64,000 nucleotides of DNA from Pelagimonas sp017744045 (GTDB lineage Bacteria; Pseudomonadota; Alphaproteobacteria; Rhodobacterales; Rhodobacteraceae), in assembly GCF_017744045.1 (NCBI RefSeq), contig NZ_JAGHRD010000002.1; one strand, given 5' to 3'. Below, piece by piece: positions 25,666 to 33,813 of this stretch; position 1 is the stretch's first letter; each line of letters starts with the position of its first letter. Under the pieces are notes generated by a model. It was not told the DNA's origin. It did not search any database and worked only from the letters and a program-made list of their open reading frames with translations. The translations under genes were made by a program, and so were the position numbers.

Positions 25666-26142
25666 TTGGCAGCAGAAGTGGATTTGTCAACTGTGATTGA
25701 TAAAAGAGATAACGCTTTCCTCGGACAAAACATCAAAGGCATGATGATGTCGCTGATCTCCCATTGGAACACGCGCATGGATGCTGCGCGGGCTGAGACC
25801 GAATTTGCCGATATCCGCCCCGCTGATATGAACGTCTTTGCCAATCTGCGCGGACGCAGTGTCAGATTGTCGGCCATCCACAAGGAAATGAGCTTTTCCC
25901 GCCAAGCCGCGCAGCAAGCCGTGGATCGTCTGGTCAAACATGGCATGCTCGAGGTCACGCCCGATCCCAACAGCAAACGCGACAAACTGGTGTCGATCAC
26001 CGAAAAAGGGCACCGCTGGCGCAGCATCGCAGCAGATCAAATCCGCCAGATCGAAACCGAGATCGCGGAGGTGATCGGCGATGACGCCAAAGAAGCCCTG
26101 CGCAGCGCGCTGGCAAGCCTTTTGCAGGCGACACAGAAATAG
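25666..26142 (+). CDS. MarR family transcriptional regulator
   Basis: Up to 158 residues. A winged helix-turn-helix is visible in VRLSAIHKEMSFSRQAAQQAVDRLVKHGMLEV followed by the wing TPDPNSKRDKLVSITEKG, with dimerisation helices at both ends. MarR proteins are dimeric repressors that release DNA on binding a ligand. Two palindromes lie in front of it, consistent with control of itself and the divergent oxidase. The start is uncertain: TTG 25666, GTG 25693 and ATG 25741 are all in frame, and the first two fall between or inside the palindromes, so a downstream start or leaderless mRNA is possible. Confidence 0.82.
   Translation: MAAEVDLSTVIDKRDNAFLGQNIKGMMMSLISHWNTRMDAARAETEFADIRPADMNVFANLRGRSVRLSAIHKEMSFSRQAAQQAVDRLVKHGMLEVTPDPNSKRDKLVSITEKGHRWRSIAADQIRQIETEIAEVIGDDAKEALRSALASLLQATQK
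25685..25702. promoter_or_regulatory. MarR-type operator 2
   Basis: TGTCAA-CTGTGA-TTGATA, the same inverted repeat as operator 1 with one mismatch in the arms; the two sites share 14 of 16 central positions and are 39 bases apart, nearly four helical turns. Confidence 0.6.
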
Positions 26143-26157
26143 GCCACGGCCCGCGCC

Positions 26158-27324
26158 TTACGCCAAAAAGTGATCGACTGCCGTCATGAACTGCTCAAAG
26201 GCCGGTTCCTGCGGGACAAGGATGTGGTTGATGCTGTCCAGCCGCAACAGGCTGGCATTGGGCAAAAGCTGCGCCGCCAGTTGCGCCTGCGAAAACGGTT
26301 GCAGCGCGTCATTGGCCGCATGGGCCACCAGTACCGGCACCTCAATTTCGGGCAGCAGATGGCTCACATCCACGGTCCCGAAAAAGTCACGCAGCCGCAC
26401 AGCCCATTCGCGCGAGGCCGAGGCGACCTGAATTTGCATGAAGCTTTGCACCTGCTCCTCAGTCGCATCGGGCATGAAAAGCGAGGTAAAGGATTTGAGC
26501 GCCCCCACGGTCGGGCTGCCCCAACCGGTTGAAATCCAATGGCCAATCGCCTGGGTCAGCGCCTTGCCCTGATCGCCATCGCGGATCACCGCGCCTTGGA
26601 CAAAACTGCCATACAGGATCAGCTTCGACACCCGCTCGGGGTATCGATGGGCAAAGGCGCAGGCCACAGACACACTTTGCGAGGCGGCAAAGATCGGAAA
26701 CCGCGCCAGCCCGGCCGCATCCGCCACCGCCTTGAGGTCATCCACCATCAGTTCCAGCGAAAGCTCTGTGCAGCCACGGTCCGACATGCCGGTGCCGCGC
26801 GGATCATAGCGCACCAAACGCCGCCCCCGACCCAACCCTTGCAGCCAGGGGCCCCAGATCGGATTGTCCAGATCCAGCTCCTGATGGGTCATCCAATGCC
26901 CCGCCCGCAAAAGCGGCGCCCCCTCGCCAATCTCGCTCCAGGCAATGCCCGTGCCATCGCTGGACTGCAACAGCCGCACCTGAACGGGCGGCATCGGCGC
27001 GCTTTGCGCCCTGCCCTGCCTCTCGACTTCGGCCACCAATTGCAGACCAACCCGGTGGATGGTGCGAATGATCTGTTGCGCCTTGCCCGTATCGCCCACC
27101 GCCTGCCGCGCTGCACTGATCCGGGCGCTGATCGTCGCCTCGGACACGATTTGCCCATGCCAGACCTGATCAATGATCTCGGCCTTGCTCACAACCTGAC
27201 CAGAATTGCGCGCCAGCAGAACCAGCAGGGAAAACACCTGCGGTTCAAGATGGCGCGCCTCGCCGCCACGCATGAACAGGTGGCGATCATCATCCAAAAG
27301 GCAGTCTGCAAATCGATATTCCAT
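26158..27324 (-). CDS. Winged-helix DNA-binding domain fused to alpha/beta hydrolase
   Basis: 388 residues. Residues 1-100 form an OmpR/CadC-type winged helix (LEPQVFSLLVLLARNSGQVVSK, then VSEATISARISAARQAVGD and IRTIHRVGLQL). Residues about 120-388 are an alpha/beta hydrolase: oxyanion-loop region, nucleophile S215 in FAASQSVSVA, late acid in VLVAHAANDALQPF and histidine in SINHIL. No membrane segment links the two, so it is a cytoplasmic regulator that may sense or hydrolyse a small ligand. The start is ATG 27324. It converges on the MarR gene end with 15 bases between them. Confidence 0.82.
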   Translation of the reverse strand: MEYRFADCLLDDDRHLFMRGGEARHLEPQVFSLLVLLARNSGQVVSKAEIIDQVWHGQIVSEATISARISAARQAVGDTGKAQQIIRTIHRVGLQLVAEVERQGRAQSAPMPPVQVRLLQSSDGTGIAWSEIGEGAPLLRAGHWMTHQELDLDNPIWGPWLQGLGRGRRLVRYDPRGTGMSDRGCTELSLELMVDDLKAVADAAGLARFPIFAASQSVSVACAFAHRYPERVSKLILYGSFVQGAVIRDGDQGKALTQAIGHWISTGWGSPTVGALKSFTSLFMPDATEEQVQSFMQIQVASASREWAVRLRDFFGTVDVSHLLPEIEVPVLVAHAANDALQPFSQAQLAAQLLPNASLLRLDSINHILVPQEPAFEQFMTAVDHFLA

Positions 27325-27468
27325 GCGCTTACTAAACGCCTAAATTCATGTCAGAGAAAGAGGTTTTGAGAAAAGACAAGGGTTTCACAAGAGTTTCTAA
27401 AGCCTGTCTTCAAGCGCGATATTTTCAAACCTGCCACACTGTGTTCACCCCCAAAAGGAGACAGTGCC

Positions 27469-27636
27469 ATGGATGATAAAGCCCCCCATCGCCAGCTCAA
27501 GGATGGCTCGATCGATATCGGCTTCTACACCGCCCGTGCCCGCCAATTGCGCAGCGAACACGCTTTTGCGCTGTTTGGCAAAAAGCAAGGCGAGCGCCGC
27601 AGGTTTCGCCTCAGCCAAGGGTTTCGCCTGCTTTAG
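27469..27636 (+). CDS. Small basic protein, 55 residues
   Basis: ATG 27469 follows AAAAGGAG at a good spacing (27452-27459) and the frame runs to TAG at 27634. The sequence contains LKDGSIDIGFY, ARARQLRSEHAFALFG and a basic tail rich in Arg, Lys and Phe. Soluble, positively charged at the C-terminus, with no known domain that I can name. The strong ribosome site and sensible composition favour a real gene. Its stop codon lies inside a copy of the TAGGGTC palindromic repeat. Confidence 0.6.
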   Translation: MDDKAPHRQLKDGSIDIGFYTARARQLRSEHAFALFGKKQGERRRFRLSQGFRLL

Positions 27637-27650
27637 GGTCAGGCCCCTAG
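27632..27650. repeat. Palindromic repeat, second copy
   Basis: TTTAGGGTCAGGCCCCTAG, 18 of 19 identical to 24128-24146. It overlaps the stop codon of the 55-residue protein. Confidence 0.6.
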
Positions 27651-28175
27651 AACGCTGCCGAACCACAGCGGCTCCGGCAGGCGCTCGAATACCGAAAAAC
27701 ACGGTTTCTACGGTGTTCGGGCGCACCTGGGGAAGGTCGGACATCCATCTCTTTTCGGTAAAAAACACAGGCAGATTGCAGAAAATTCCCGCATTAACCT
27801 TTCTAAACGAAAATTAACCCCGGTTTTGCGCCCTCTTGGCCAAGCACAGGGGCAATCCCCCCAAAACTCCGGCAGAATCGGACAGATTGGGTCGCGCTGC
27901 TTGATCCGGGGCCCCTGAGCCGGGCGAAACACCGGGGGGCAATCTCTCCTAAATCGAGGCTGTTTCGGACAGATACCCCCGTTGCGCATTCAGCGCTCGG
28001 GCCGTTACCCGGCGTGCGCCGGGTTTACCGGCATTTTGCCCTGATCTGGTCAGGATACAATTTGCCGCGCGCAAAACCGACTTTCTATCCTCAAGAATTG
28101 TAATCCTTTCGTGACAGCACTGCCCGTCTCGCCTATGACGGGGCCGAACACTCGCGACAGGATTCGGAGCTGCCC
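27637..28175. other. 539-base region upstream of purF
   Basis: No convincing gene. It holds a 37-base imperfect direct repeat (27851-27887, 27938-27974), a hairpin ACCCGGC/GCCGGGT (28007-28013, 28018-28024) and a near-consensus CtrA-like half-site pair CTAA-N7-TTAAC (27803-27818). The purF promoter must lie in the last 150 bases but is not obvious. Confidence 0.5.
27851..27974 (+). repeat. 37-base direct repeat pair upstream of purF
   Basis: Copies at 27851-27887 and 27938-27974 begin GGCAATC and end TCGGACAGAT, agree at 27 of 37 positions with no gap, and start 87 bases apart. They may bind a regulator or be the rest of a duplicated element. Confidence 0.5.
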
Positions 28176-29666
28176 TTGCCCGACGGTAATATGCCCCCCG
28201 CTCACCCGTTCGATTTCGACGCTGTAAACAGCGACGGAGACAAACTCAAAGAAGAATGCGGCATCTTTGGTGCTGTGGGCGTGACCGACGCCGCCAATTT
28301 TGTGGCGCTGGGTCTGCACGCCTTGCAACACAGGGGCCAAGAGGCTGGCGGCATCGTCACCTATGACCCGGATGAAGGCTTCAATTCAGCCCGCCGCTTT
28401 GGCTATGTGCGTGACAATTTCACCTCGCAAACGCTGATGAAAACCCTGCCCGGCGCGCTGTCCATTGGCCATGTGCGCTATTCCACGGCAGGCTCCAAAG
28501 GCGCGGCCATCCGCGATGTGCAGCCGTTTTTTGGTGAGTTTTCAATGGGTGGCGCGGCGATTGCCCATAACGGCAATATCACCAATGCCGACGCTCTGCG
28601 CCGCGAATTGATCGAGCGCGGCTCGATCTTTCAAAGCTCAAGCGACAGCGAATGCATCATCCATCTGATGGCGCGCTCTCTACAGCGCAATATCCCCGAA
28701 CGCATGGAAGACGCGCTGCGCCGCGTCGAAGGCGCGTTCTCGGTCGTCGCCATGACCCGCACCAAACTGATCGGTGTGCGCGACCCGCTGGGCGTGCGCC
28801 CGCTGGTGCTGGGCAAGATCGGCGACGGCTGGTGCCTGGCCTCCGAGACCTGCGCGCTCGACATCATCGGTGCCGAATATGTGCGCGAGATCGAGCCGGG
28901 CGAAATGGTTGTTATCACAGCAGAAGATGGCGTTCAAAGCCACCGCCCCTTCCGCCCGCAACCCTCGAAATTCTGCATCTTTGAACACGTCTATTTCTCG
29001 CGCCCAGACAGCATCATCGGCGGCCAATCCGTCTATGAAACCCGCCGTCAGATCGGCGTGGAACTGGCGCGCGAAAACCCGGTCGAGGCGGATCTGGTCT
29101 GCCCCGTTCCAGACAGCGGCACCCCCGCCGCCATCGGCTTTGCCCATGAAAGTGGCATTCCTTTCGGCATGGGTATCATCCGCAACCAATATATGGGCCG
29201 GACTTTTATCGAGCCGACGGAACATATCCGCAATATGGGTGTGCGCCTCAAGCTCAACGTCAACCGCGCCCTGATCAAGGGCAAGCGGGTGATCCTGGTC
29301 GATGACTCGGTGGTACGCGGCACAACCTCGCGCAAGATCAAAGAGATGATCCTGGATGCCGGCGCGGCCGAGGTGCATTTCCGCATCGCCTCCCCGCCCA
29401 CCGCCTGGCCATGCTTCTACGGCGTCGACACCCCACAGCGCGAAAAGCTGCTGGCGGCGACCATGTCCGAGGAAGAGATGTGCCAGCATCTGGGCGTCGA
29501 CAGCCTCAAATTCATCTCGCTGGACGGGCTTTACCGCGCCGTGGGCGAGGCCGAGGGTCGCGACAAATCCTGCCCGCAATATTGCGACGCCTGCTTCTCT
29601 GGCGAATATCCGGTGGAACCCGCCGATATGATCAAGAAAGGCTTTCAGATGAAGGCCGCCGAGTAA
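28176..29666 (+). CDS. purF: Amidophosphoribosyltransferase
   Basis: A 496-residue enzyme that makes phosphoribosylamine from PRPP and glutamine, the first step of purine synthesis. The N-terminal Ntn glutaminase begins at C28 (EECGIFGAVG) after removal of a short propeptide, and HRGQEAGG follows. The C-terminal PRPP loop VILVDDSVVRGTTS is near 371-384. Start: TTG 28176 has GGAG six bases upstream, while ATG 28191 has none, so a TTG start is favoured. Cysteines near the C-terminus (CPQYCDACF) are as in bacterial homologues with an Fe-S cluster. A good terminator follows. Confidence 0.96.
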   Translation: MPDGNMPPAHPFDFDAVNSDGDKLKEECGIFGAVGVTDAANFVALGLHALQHRGQEAGGIVTYDPDEGFNSARRFGYVRDNFTSQTLMKTLPGALSIGHVRYSTAGSKGAAIRDVQPFFGEFSMGGAAIAHNGNITNADALRRELIERGSIFQSSSDSECIIHLMARSLQRNIPERMEDALRRVEGAFSVVAMTRTKLIGVRDPLGVRPLVLGKIGDGWCLASETCALDIIGAEYVREIEPGEMVVITAEDGVQSHRPFRPQPSKFCIFEHVYFSRPDSIIGGQSVYETRRQIGVELARENPVEADLVCPVPDSGTPAAIGFAHESGIPFGMGIIRNQYMGRTFIEPTEHIRNMGVRLKLNVNRALIKGKRVILVDDSVVRGTTSRKIKEMILDAGAAEVHFRIASPPTAWPCFYGVDTPQREKLLAATMSEEEMCQHLGVDSLKFISLDGLYRAVGEAEGRDKSCPQYCDACFSGEYPVEPADMIKKGFQMKAAE

Positions 29667-29673
29667 CCCAATC

Positions 29674-29698
29674 GCCCCGCCCTTTGGCGGGGCTTTTT
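29674..29698 (+). terminator. Rho-independent terminator of purF
   Basis: GCCCCGCC (29674-29681), loop CTTT, GGCGGGGC (29686-29693), then TTTTTCTTTCTTT. Classical form. Confidence 0.9.
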
Positions 29699-29716
29699 CT
29701 TTCTTTCGAGTAATTT

Positions 29717-30295
29717 ATGAGCCAATTGGACCCCACCGCCGGACGCAGCACCGTCACCGGGAATGACAGCGAACTCAACATCACCATCACCGCCAAACGC
29801 AGCTGGTTTACTGCCGCATTTCTGATGTTTTGGATGATGGGCTGGGTCGCGGGAGAGGCGTTTGCTCTACTCATGGTCTTTGGTTCCGGCAGCCTGGGCA
29901 TCAGCCTGTTCGTGCTGATCTGGTTGGCCGCCTGGACAGCCGGGGGGCTTGCCTCGGGCGCAACCTTGCTTTGGCTATTGATTGGTCGCGAGATCGTAAC
30001 CATCGACCGCCAAACCATCACTGTCACCCGCAGCATCCGCCTATGGAAACGCCGCGTAGACTGCGAGACCGGGATGGTCAAAAACCTGCGCCTGGATAGC
30101 GAACCCAAGCGGCGCTACGCAAACAAACAATCCATCCAAGGCATCCTGAGCAGCCGCCATCAAGGCGTGCTCAAGTTTGATTATGGCGTCCACACCATCG
30201 GCTTTGGTCTGGATATGGATCAGGCCGAGGCACGTCAAATCCTCGACCTGATTTCCGAACGTTTCCCTGACCTTGTCAACCAAAGCCCGGACTAA
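29717..30295 (+). CDS. Two-span membrane protein of unknown function
   Basis: 192 residues: two adjacent membrane spans (about 30-50 and 57-80, WMMGWVAGEAFALLMVF and ISLFVLIWLAAWTAGGLAS) followed by a cytoplasmic part with REIVTIDRQTITVTRSI, a beta-rich PH-like shape. Not recognised. It has its own start 50 bases after purF and the purF terminator lies between. Confidence 0.65.
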   Translation: MSQLDPTAGRSTVTGNDSELNITITAKRSWFTAAFLMFWMMGWVAGEAFALLMVFGSGSLGISLFVLIWLAAWTAGGLASGATLLWLLIGREIVTIDRQTITVTRSIRLWKRRVDCETGMVKNLRLDSEPKRRYANKQSIQGILSSRHQGVLKFDYGVHTIGFGLDMDQAEARQILDLISERFPDLVNQSPD

Positions 30296-30304
30296 AACCG
30301 CCCC

Positions 30305-30718
30305 TTACTGTTCGCATTTATAGCGGAACTTGCGGTCTTTCAGCTTGTGATAGCCAACATTTTCCACATGGCGCTCACCGGTGCGACGCGCGACTGGAAA
30401 CCCGGGCCGCTTACCCACCTTATGACAGACAATCTCGGCCTGCAGGGCGCGTTTGACCTTGCACCCGACCAAGGGGAAATTGATGGGCTTTGACACGGAT
30501 TTCCCCGGCCCGGCGCAAATCTTGCGGTCGCCCATAGTGGCGATATTGTTGTTCATGCTGATCCAGCGCGGATTGGCGCGGGTTTTGGATTTCAGGTGCA
30601 AACAGACCGCCCGATCATTGGACCGGTTATCCACACCGATATTGACCTTGCACCCAGCCGCATGGGCCGTGCCAGCCACAGCAACCAAAGAAAGAGAAAG
30701 CAAAACGGTTTTAAGCAT
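30305..30718 (-). CDS. Small secreted basic protein
   Basis: 137 residues with a clear signal peptide (MLKTVLLSLSLVAVAGTAHA, cleavage before AGCK). The mature protein is strongly basic and has five cysteines that could form disulfides in the periplasm, for example CKVNIGVDNRSND, KICAGPG and FRYKCEQ at the end. The family is not known to me. It converges on the gene at 29717. Confidence 0.65.
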   Translation of the reverse strand: MLKTVLLSLSLVAVAGTAHAAGCKVNIGVDNRSNDRAVCLHLKSKTRANPRWISMNNNIATMGDRKICAGPGKSVSKPINFPLVGCKVKRALQAEIVCHKVGKRPGFPVARRTGERHVENVGYHKLKDRKFRYKCEQ

Positions 30719-31030
30719 GTGAAGACCTCAAAAGTGATGACATTCCCGGGCTCCTTCGCCGGGTCTTTCCTTTCGATACGCCTCAATTGGGGGCTGCACA
30801 TACCGCATTTGGGGGATGGCAGCGCAGAATTCGCCCCGATCAGCATGGCAGTTTTGATAGGCGTGCCAAGGGGATAAGGCCGGACCCCATCTGTCTCATC
30901 ACTTCCCTTCCCAGCCCAACACCCCCAGCAGTCCGTCGCCCAAACCTCATGACGGCCGATTTGCATTTTCACTCGGCAGCAAAACGCGCTACACCCGCCC
31001 CGGATCGTTCAACAAAACCCGAGTATTCCA
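30719..31030. other. 312-base divergent gap
   Basis: Between the secreted protein (-) and the DUF2199 gene (+). Only a short CCCGG/CCGGG hairpin near 30748-30768 is seen, followed by a T/C-rich run. No small gene, promoter or riboswitch could be named. Confidence 0.4.
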
Positions 31031-31567
31031 ATGGCGCTTCTTGCCCTTGATAGCCGCTGGCGTCGCCTGCATTCCCCGCCCTTTGACGGGATTTTCGACA
31101 TCGGTTTTGAAGAGCCCGAGGACTGGCCGCACGCCGCTTTTGAGGGCGGGGAGGATCTGATTGTTGGCGAGGATCGTCTCAACCATGATCTCTGCCGGCT
31201 TGATGGGCGCTATTTCCTGCGCGCCGTGCTGTACCTGCCGGTGCGCGGATCAGATGACAGCGTTGGTTTTGGGTTATGGGCCGAGGTCAGCGAAACCCTG
31301 TTTCGCGCATTCCTGGCGGCCTGGTCCGGCGACGCCCAAGACATCGAACCGGGCGAAGGCTTGATCGCCAATACCCCACCGGGCTTTGAGGAAGAGCTTG
31401 GCACGCTTTGCCAAGTCGCCCCCGGCCCCGAGGATCAACGCCCGCGCCTCCATGCGATCGACGGCCCCCTGGCAGAGGCACAGGAAAATGGCATCAGCTT
31501 TGACGATTTGCTGAACATCTATGCTGCCGCGGGCAACGATATCCGACCAAAACTGGCACAAGACTGA
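31031..31567 (+). CDS. DUF2199 domain protein
   Basis: 178 residues, cytoplasmic. The central DLIVGEDRLNHDLCRLDGRYFLRAVLYLPV and FGLWAEVSETLFRAFL fit DUF2199, a domain of unknown role found in small bacterial proteins, often with a zinc-binding N-terminus, which is absent here. The start is ATG 31031. Its stop overlaps the start of the DUF1284 gene (TGATG), so both are probably made together. Confidence 0.75.
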   Translation: MALLALDSRWRRLHSPPFDGIFDIGFEEPEDWPHAAFEGGEDLIVGEDRLNHDLCRLDGRYFLRAVLYLPVRGSDDSVGFGLWAEVSETLFRAFLAAWSGDAQDIEPGEGLIANTPPGFEEELGTLCQVAPGPEDQRPRLHAIDGPLAEAQENGISFDDLLNIYAAAGNDIRPKLAQD

Positions 31568-31998
31568 TGGCAGACACCCCGCCTCTCCGCTTTCGTCCGC
31601 ATCATTTCCTCTGTGCCCTGGGCTTTCAGGGCAAGGGCTATTCGGATGATTTCACCGCCAATATGCGCGCCATCGTCATGGGCCGCTTGCGCACCCCCGA
31701 AGGGCGCGAGACGCGGATCAAGCTGACAGGTTATGCGGATGATATCTGCGCCCCCTGCCCCAAACGCCAAGGGCGGCTTTGCACCAACCAGCAATCCATC
31801 TCGCAATTGGATCGCTCTCATGCCGCTGCGTTGAAACTGCAACCGCACGAAGAACTCACCTGGGGCGAGGCCTTGCAACGTATCAAGCAAAACGTCCCCC
31901 CCGGCGCACTCTCCACCGTTTGTTCCGGCTGCCAATGGCTCGAATATGGACTGTGCGAAGACGCGCTCAAGCGCCTGCATGACAGCGACGAGGGCTGA
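31567..31998 (+). CDS. DUF1284 protein, probable metal or Fe-S binder
   Basis: 143 residues. The N-terminus LRFRPHHFLCALGFQGKGYS and the following DDICAPCPKRQGRLC are the DUF1284 signature. With VCSGCQWLEYGLC near the end, there are eight conserved-looking cysteines, suggesting an iron-sulfur or zinc site, though the family role is unknown. It overlaps the DUF2199 gene by one base. A palindromic element follows at once. Confidence 0.8.
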   Translation: MADTPPLRFRPHHFLCALGFQGKGYSDDFTANMRAIVMGRLRTPEGRETRIKLTGYADDICAPCPKRQGRLCTNQQSISQLDRSHAAALKLQPHEELTWGEALQRIKQNVPPGALSTVCSGCQWLEYGLCEDALKRLHDSDEG

Positions 31999-32005
31999 GC
32001 CGAGC

Positions 32006-32080
32006 CTTTGTTTCTCTGGGCTCCAAATATCCCGGGGTGAATTGGGCGCTTGCGCCCAAGAGGGGCAGCGCCCCTTCCCC
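32006..32080 (-). repeat. Dispersed palindromic element, copy C
   Basis: Read on the minus strand: GGGGCGCTGCCCC, a GGGCGC-AA-GCGCCC stem, then CACCCCGGGATATTTGGAG and AGAAAC. It lies between the convergent DUF1284 and bioY genes. Confidence 0.8.
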
Positions 32081-32100
32081 GCCCGCGGCACGCGCAAAAC

Positions 32101-32140
32101 CACAAAAGAAAACGCCGCCCCGATGCCTCGGAGCGGCGTT
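32101..32140 (-). terminator. Terminator of bioY
   Basis: AACGCCGC (32111-32118) and GCGGCGTT (32133-32140) with further inner pairs; on the minus strand the stem is followed by TTCTTTTG. Confidence 0.8.
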
Positions 32141-32162
32141 CCCAATACTTGATCTAACGTGA

Positions 32163-32789
32163 TCAGCGCTTGGCGAGGAAGCTCCAGCCACCAGCCATGA
32201 TCAATGCCGCCAGAACCGCCTTGACCGCATCACCGATCAGGAAGGGCTGCATGAAATAGGTCCAGTAGTAAGAACCGAATTCCTTGCCAATCCAGCTGCC
32301 TTCGATCCCGGCAACCTGCGCCACCGCCATCGGCCAGGCGATGCCCGGAATGTAAAGCAAAGCGGAAACAGCTAGTGCTACAACAGCTGTTGCAGCAAAG
32401 CCGACAACTGCTCCCAATGCACCAGAGTAACCAAACCCGTTTGCAACACCTCGATCAGCCGCCAGACCTGCCAGGAAGGCAACGCCAACGAACCCGATCA
32501 GAAAGCCAGCGGTCGGGCCAAAGAAGGCCGCGCCATTTGCGCCATTGGCAAAAACCGGCAGGCCCATGGCCCCTTCGGCCAGATAGGTGACCAGTGCAGC
32601 AGTGCCCAAACGAGCACCCAAAGCAAAGCCAACCAGCAGGATGGCCAGCATTTGCAGCGTCATAGGCACCGGGAACATTGGTACGCTGACCTGAGCGGCT
32701 ACGGCGATGAAGATCGACGCTCCAAGGACAATCCCGGCCTGCTTCAGTGCAGACAATTGACCCAGAGCGGAGTGAGAAAGGCTAGACAT
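32163..32789 (-). CDS. bioY: Biotin transporter BioY (ECF S-component)
   Basis: 208 residues with about six spans. MFPVPMTLQMLAILLVGFALGARLG and GMGLPVFANG-like sequence are the BioY hallmarks. It binds biotin and delivers it across the inner membrane, alone or with an energising ECF module; no bioM or bioN gene is nearby, so it is a solitary BioY or shares a distant module. The start is ATG 32789. The upstream CTATGAATATCTAG (about 32803-32816) is an imperfect palindrome that might be a regulator site, unproven. Confidence 0.93.
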   Translation of the reverse strand: MSSLSHSALGQLSALKQAGIVLGASIFIAVAAQVSVPMFPVPMTLQMLAILLVGFALGARLGTAALVTYLAEGAMGLPVFANGANGAAFFGPTAGFLIGFVGVAFLAGLAADRGVANGFGYSGALGAVVGFAATAVVALAVSALLYIPGIAWPMAVAQVAGIEGSWIGKEFGSYYWTYFMQPFLIGDAVKAVLAALIMAGGWSFLAKR

Positions 32790-33014
32790 GCGCGCCCCCT
32801 TCTATGAATATCTAGTGACCCCGCACTTCTGCGGGCCTCATGATGCAGTGTCAAGCACTGCACAGGCCTGATCAAGCCTGTTAGCGCCCGTTTTCGCTGC
32901 AAAACTTGCAAAACCCGACGCAGGACCACTTTGCAAAGCCAACAAGCTGCGACATCGCGGGCCTGACCCTGGCCATGGCTTGACCTTTTGAGCAAAGCAA
33001 GACACACCGCCCCC

Positions 33015-33668
33015 ATGACTGAGCAAGACACAAAGATCGCCCTGATCACCGGCGCATCGCGCGGTTTGGGCTTTTACCTGGCCGAAGCACTGGCCCCGGA
33101 TTATCACATCGTCGCCCTGGCCCGCACCACCGGCGGGCTAGAAGAGCTGGATGACCTGATCAAGGCCAAGGGCGGCGAAGCCACGCTGGCCCCGATGGAT
33201 ATTACCAATCGCGATGCCATGGCGCATCTATGTCGCTCGATCTATGACCGCTGGGGCAAGGTGGCGCTTTGGGCGCATACGGCCATTCACGCTGCCCCGC
33301 TGACCCCTGCCCCGCATATGGATCAAAAAGACTGGCAGAAATCCCTGTCGATCAACGTGGACGCCATGGGACACCTCATTCCTTTCGTGGCCCCCCTACT
33401 TGGCGATGACGGCACGGCCCTGTTCTTTGACGACCCGCATGGGGGCGAAGCGTTTTATGGTCATTACGGCACAACCAAGACGGCTCAGATGGCACTGGCG
33501 CGCAGCTGGGCCACCGAAAGCGCCAAGACCGGCCCGAATGTTCAGATCCTGGAACCCAAGCCAATGCGCACCGCCCTGCGTGCCCGCTTCCATCCCGGTG
33601 AGGAGCGAGACGCCTTGGCAGGCCCCAAAGACGAAGCCGCCCGCCTTCTGGCCAGCCTGCAAGGCTAA
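33015..33668 (+). CDS. Short-chain dehydrogenase/reductase family protein
   Basis: 217 residues with a Rossmann fold: ITGASRGLGFYLAE near the N-terminus, the DITNRD segment, SINVDAMGH and the YGTTK catalytic Tyr/Lys motif. The serine that usually precedes the YxxxK motif by about 13 residues is not evident (the strand reads ALFFDDPHGG), so activity may be altered. The substrate is unknown. ATG 33015 is preferred; a TTG at 32988 is in frame. It stands alone, divergent from bioY. Confidence 0.85.
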   Translation: MTEQDTKIALITGASRGLGFYLAEALAPDYHIVALARTTGGLEELDDLIKAKGGEATLAPMDITNRDAMAHLCRSIYDRWGKVALWAHTAIHAAPLTPAPHMDQKDWQKSLSINVDAMGHLIPFVAPLLGDDGTALFFDDPHGGEAFYGHYGTTKTAQMALARSWATESAKTGPNVQILEPKPMRTALRARFHPGEERDALAGPKDEAARLLASLQG

Positions 33669-33813
33669 TTTACTCACTCGGGCCTAGGGTCTTTTCCAAC
33701 AAGACAGGGTGTTTCCTGTTCCGGCGCATGCGCCACAGCCAAAAGTGTGGCTGCACGCTTGCCCCATGGCACCACATTGCCTATGGAGAAGCAAACACCA
33801 AACAGGCTTTCTC

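Noticed and set aside
27803..27818. CtrA-like site CTAA-N7-TTAAC upstream of purF
   Set aside because: One mismatch in the first half and more than 350 bases from the purF start; kept only as a remark, not as a regulatory call.
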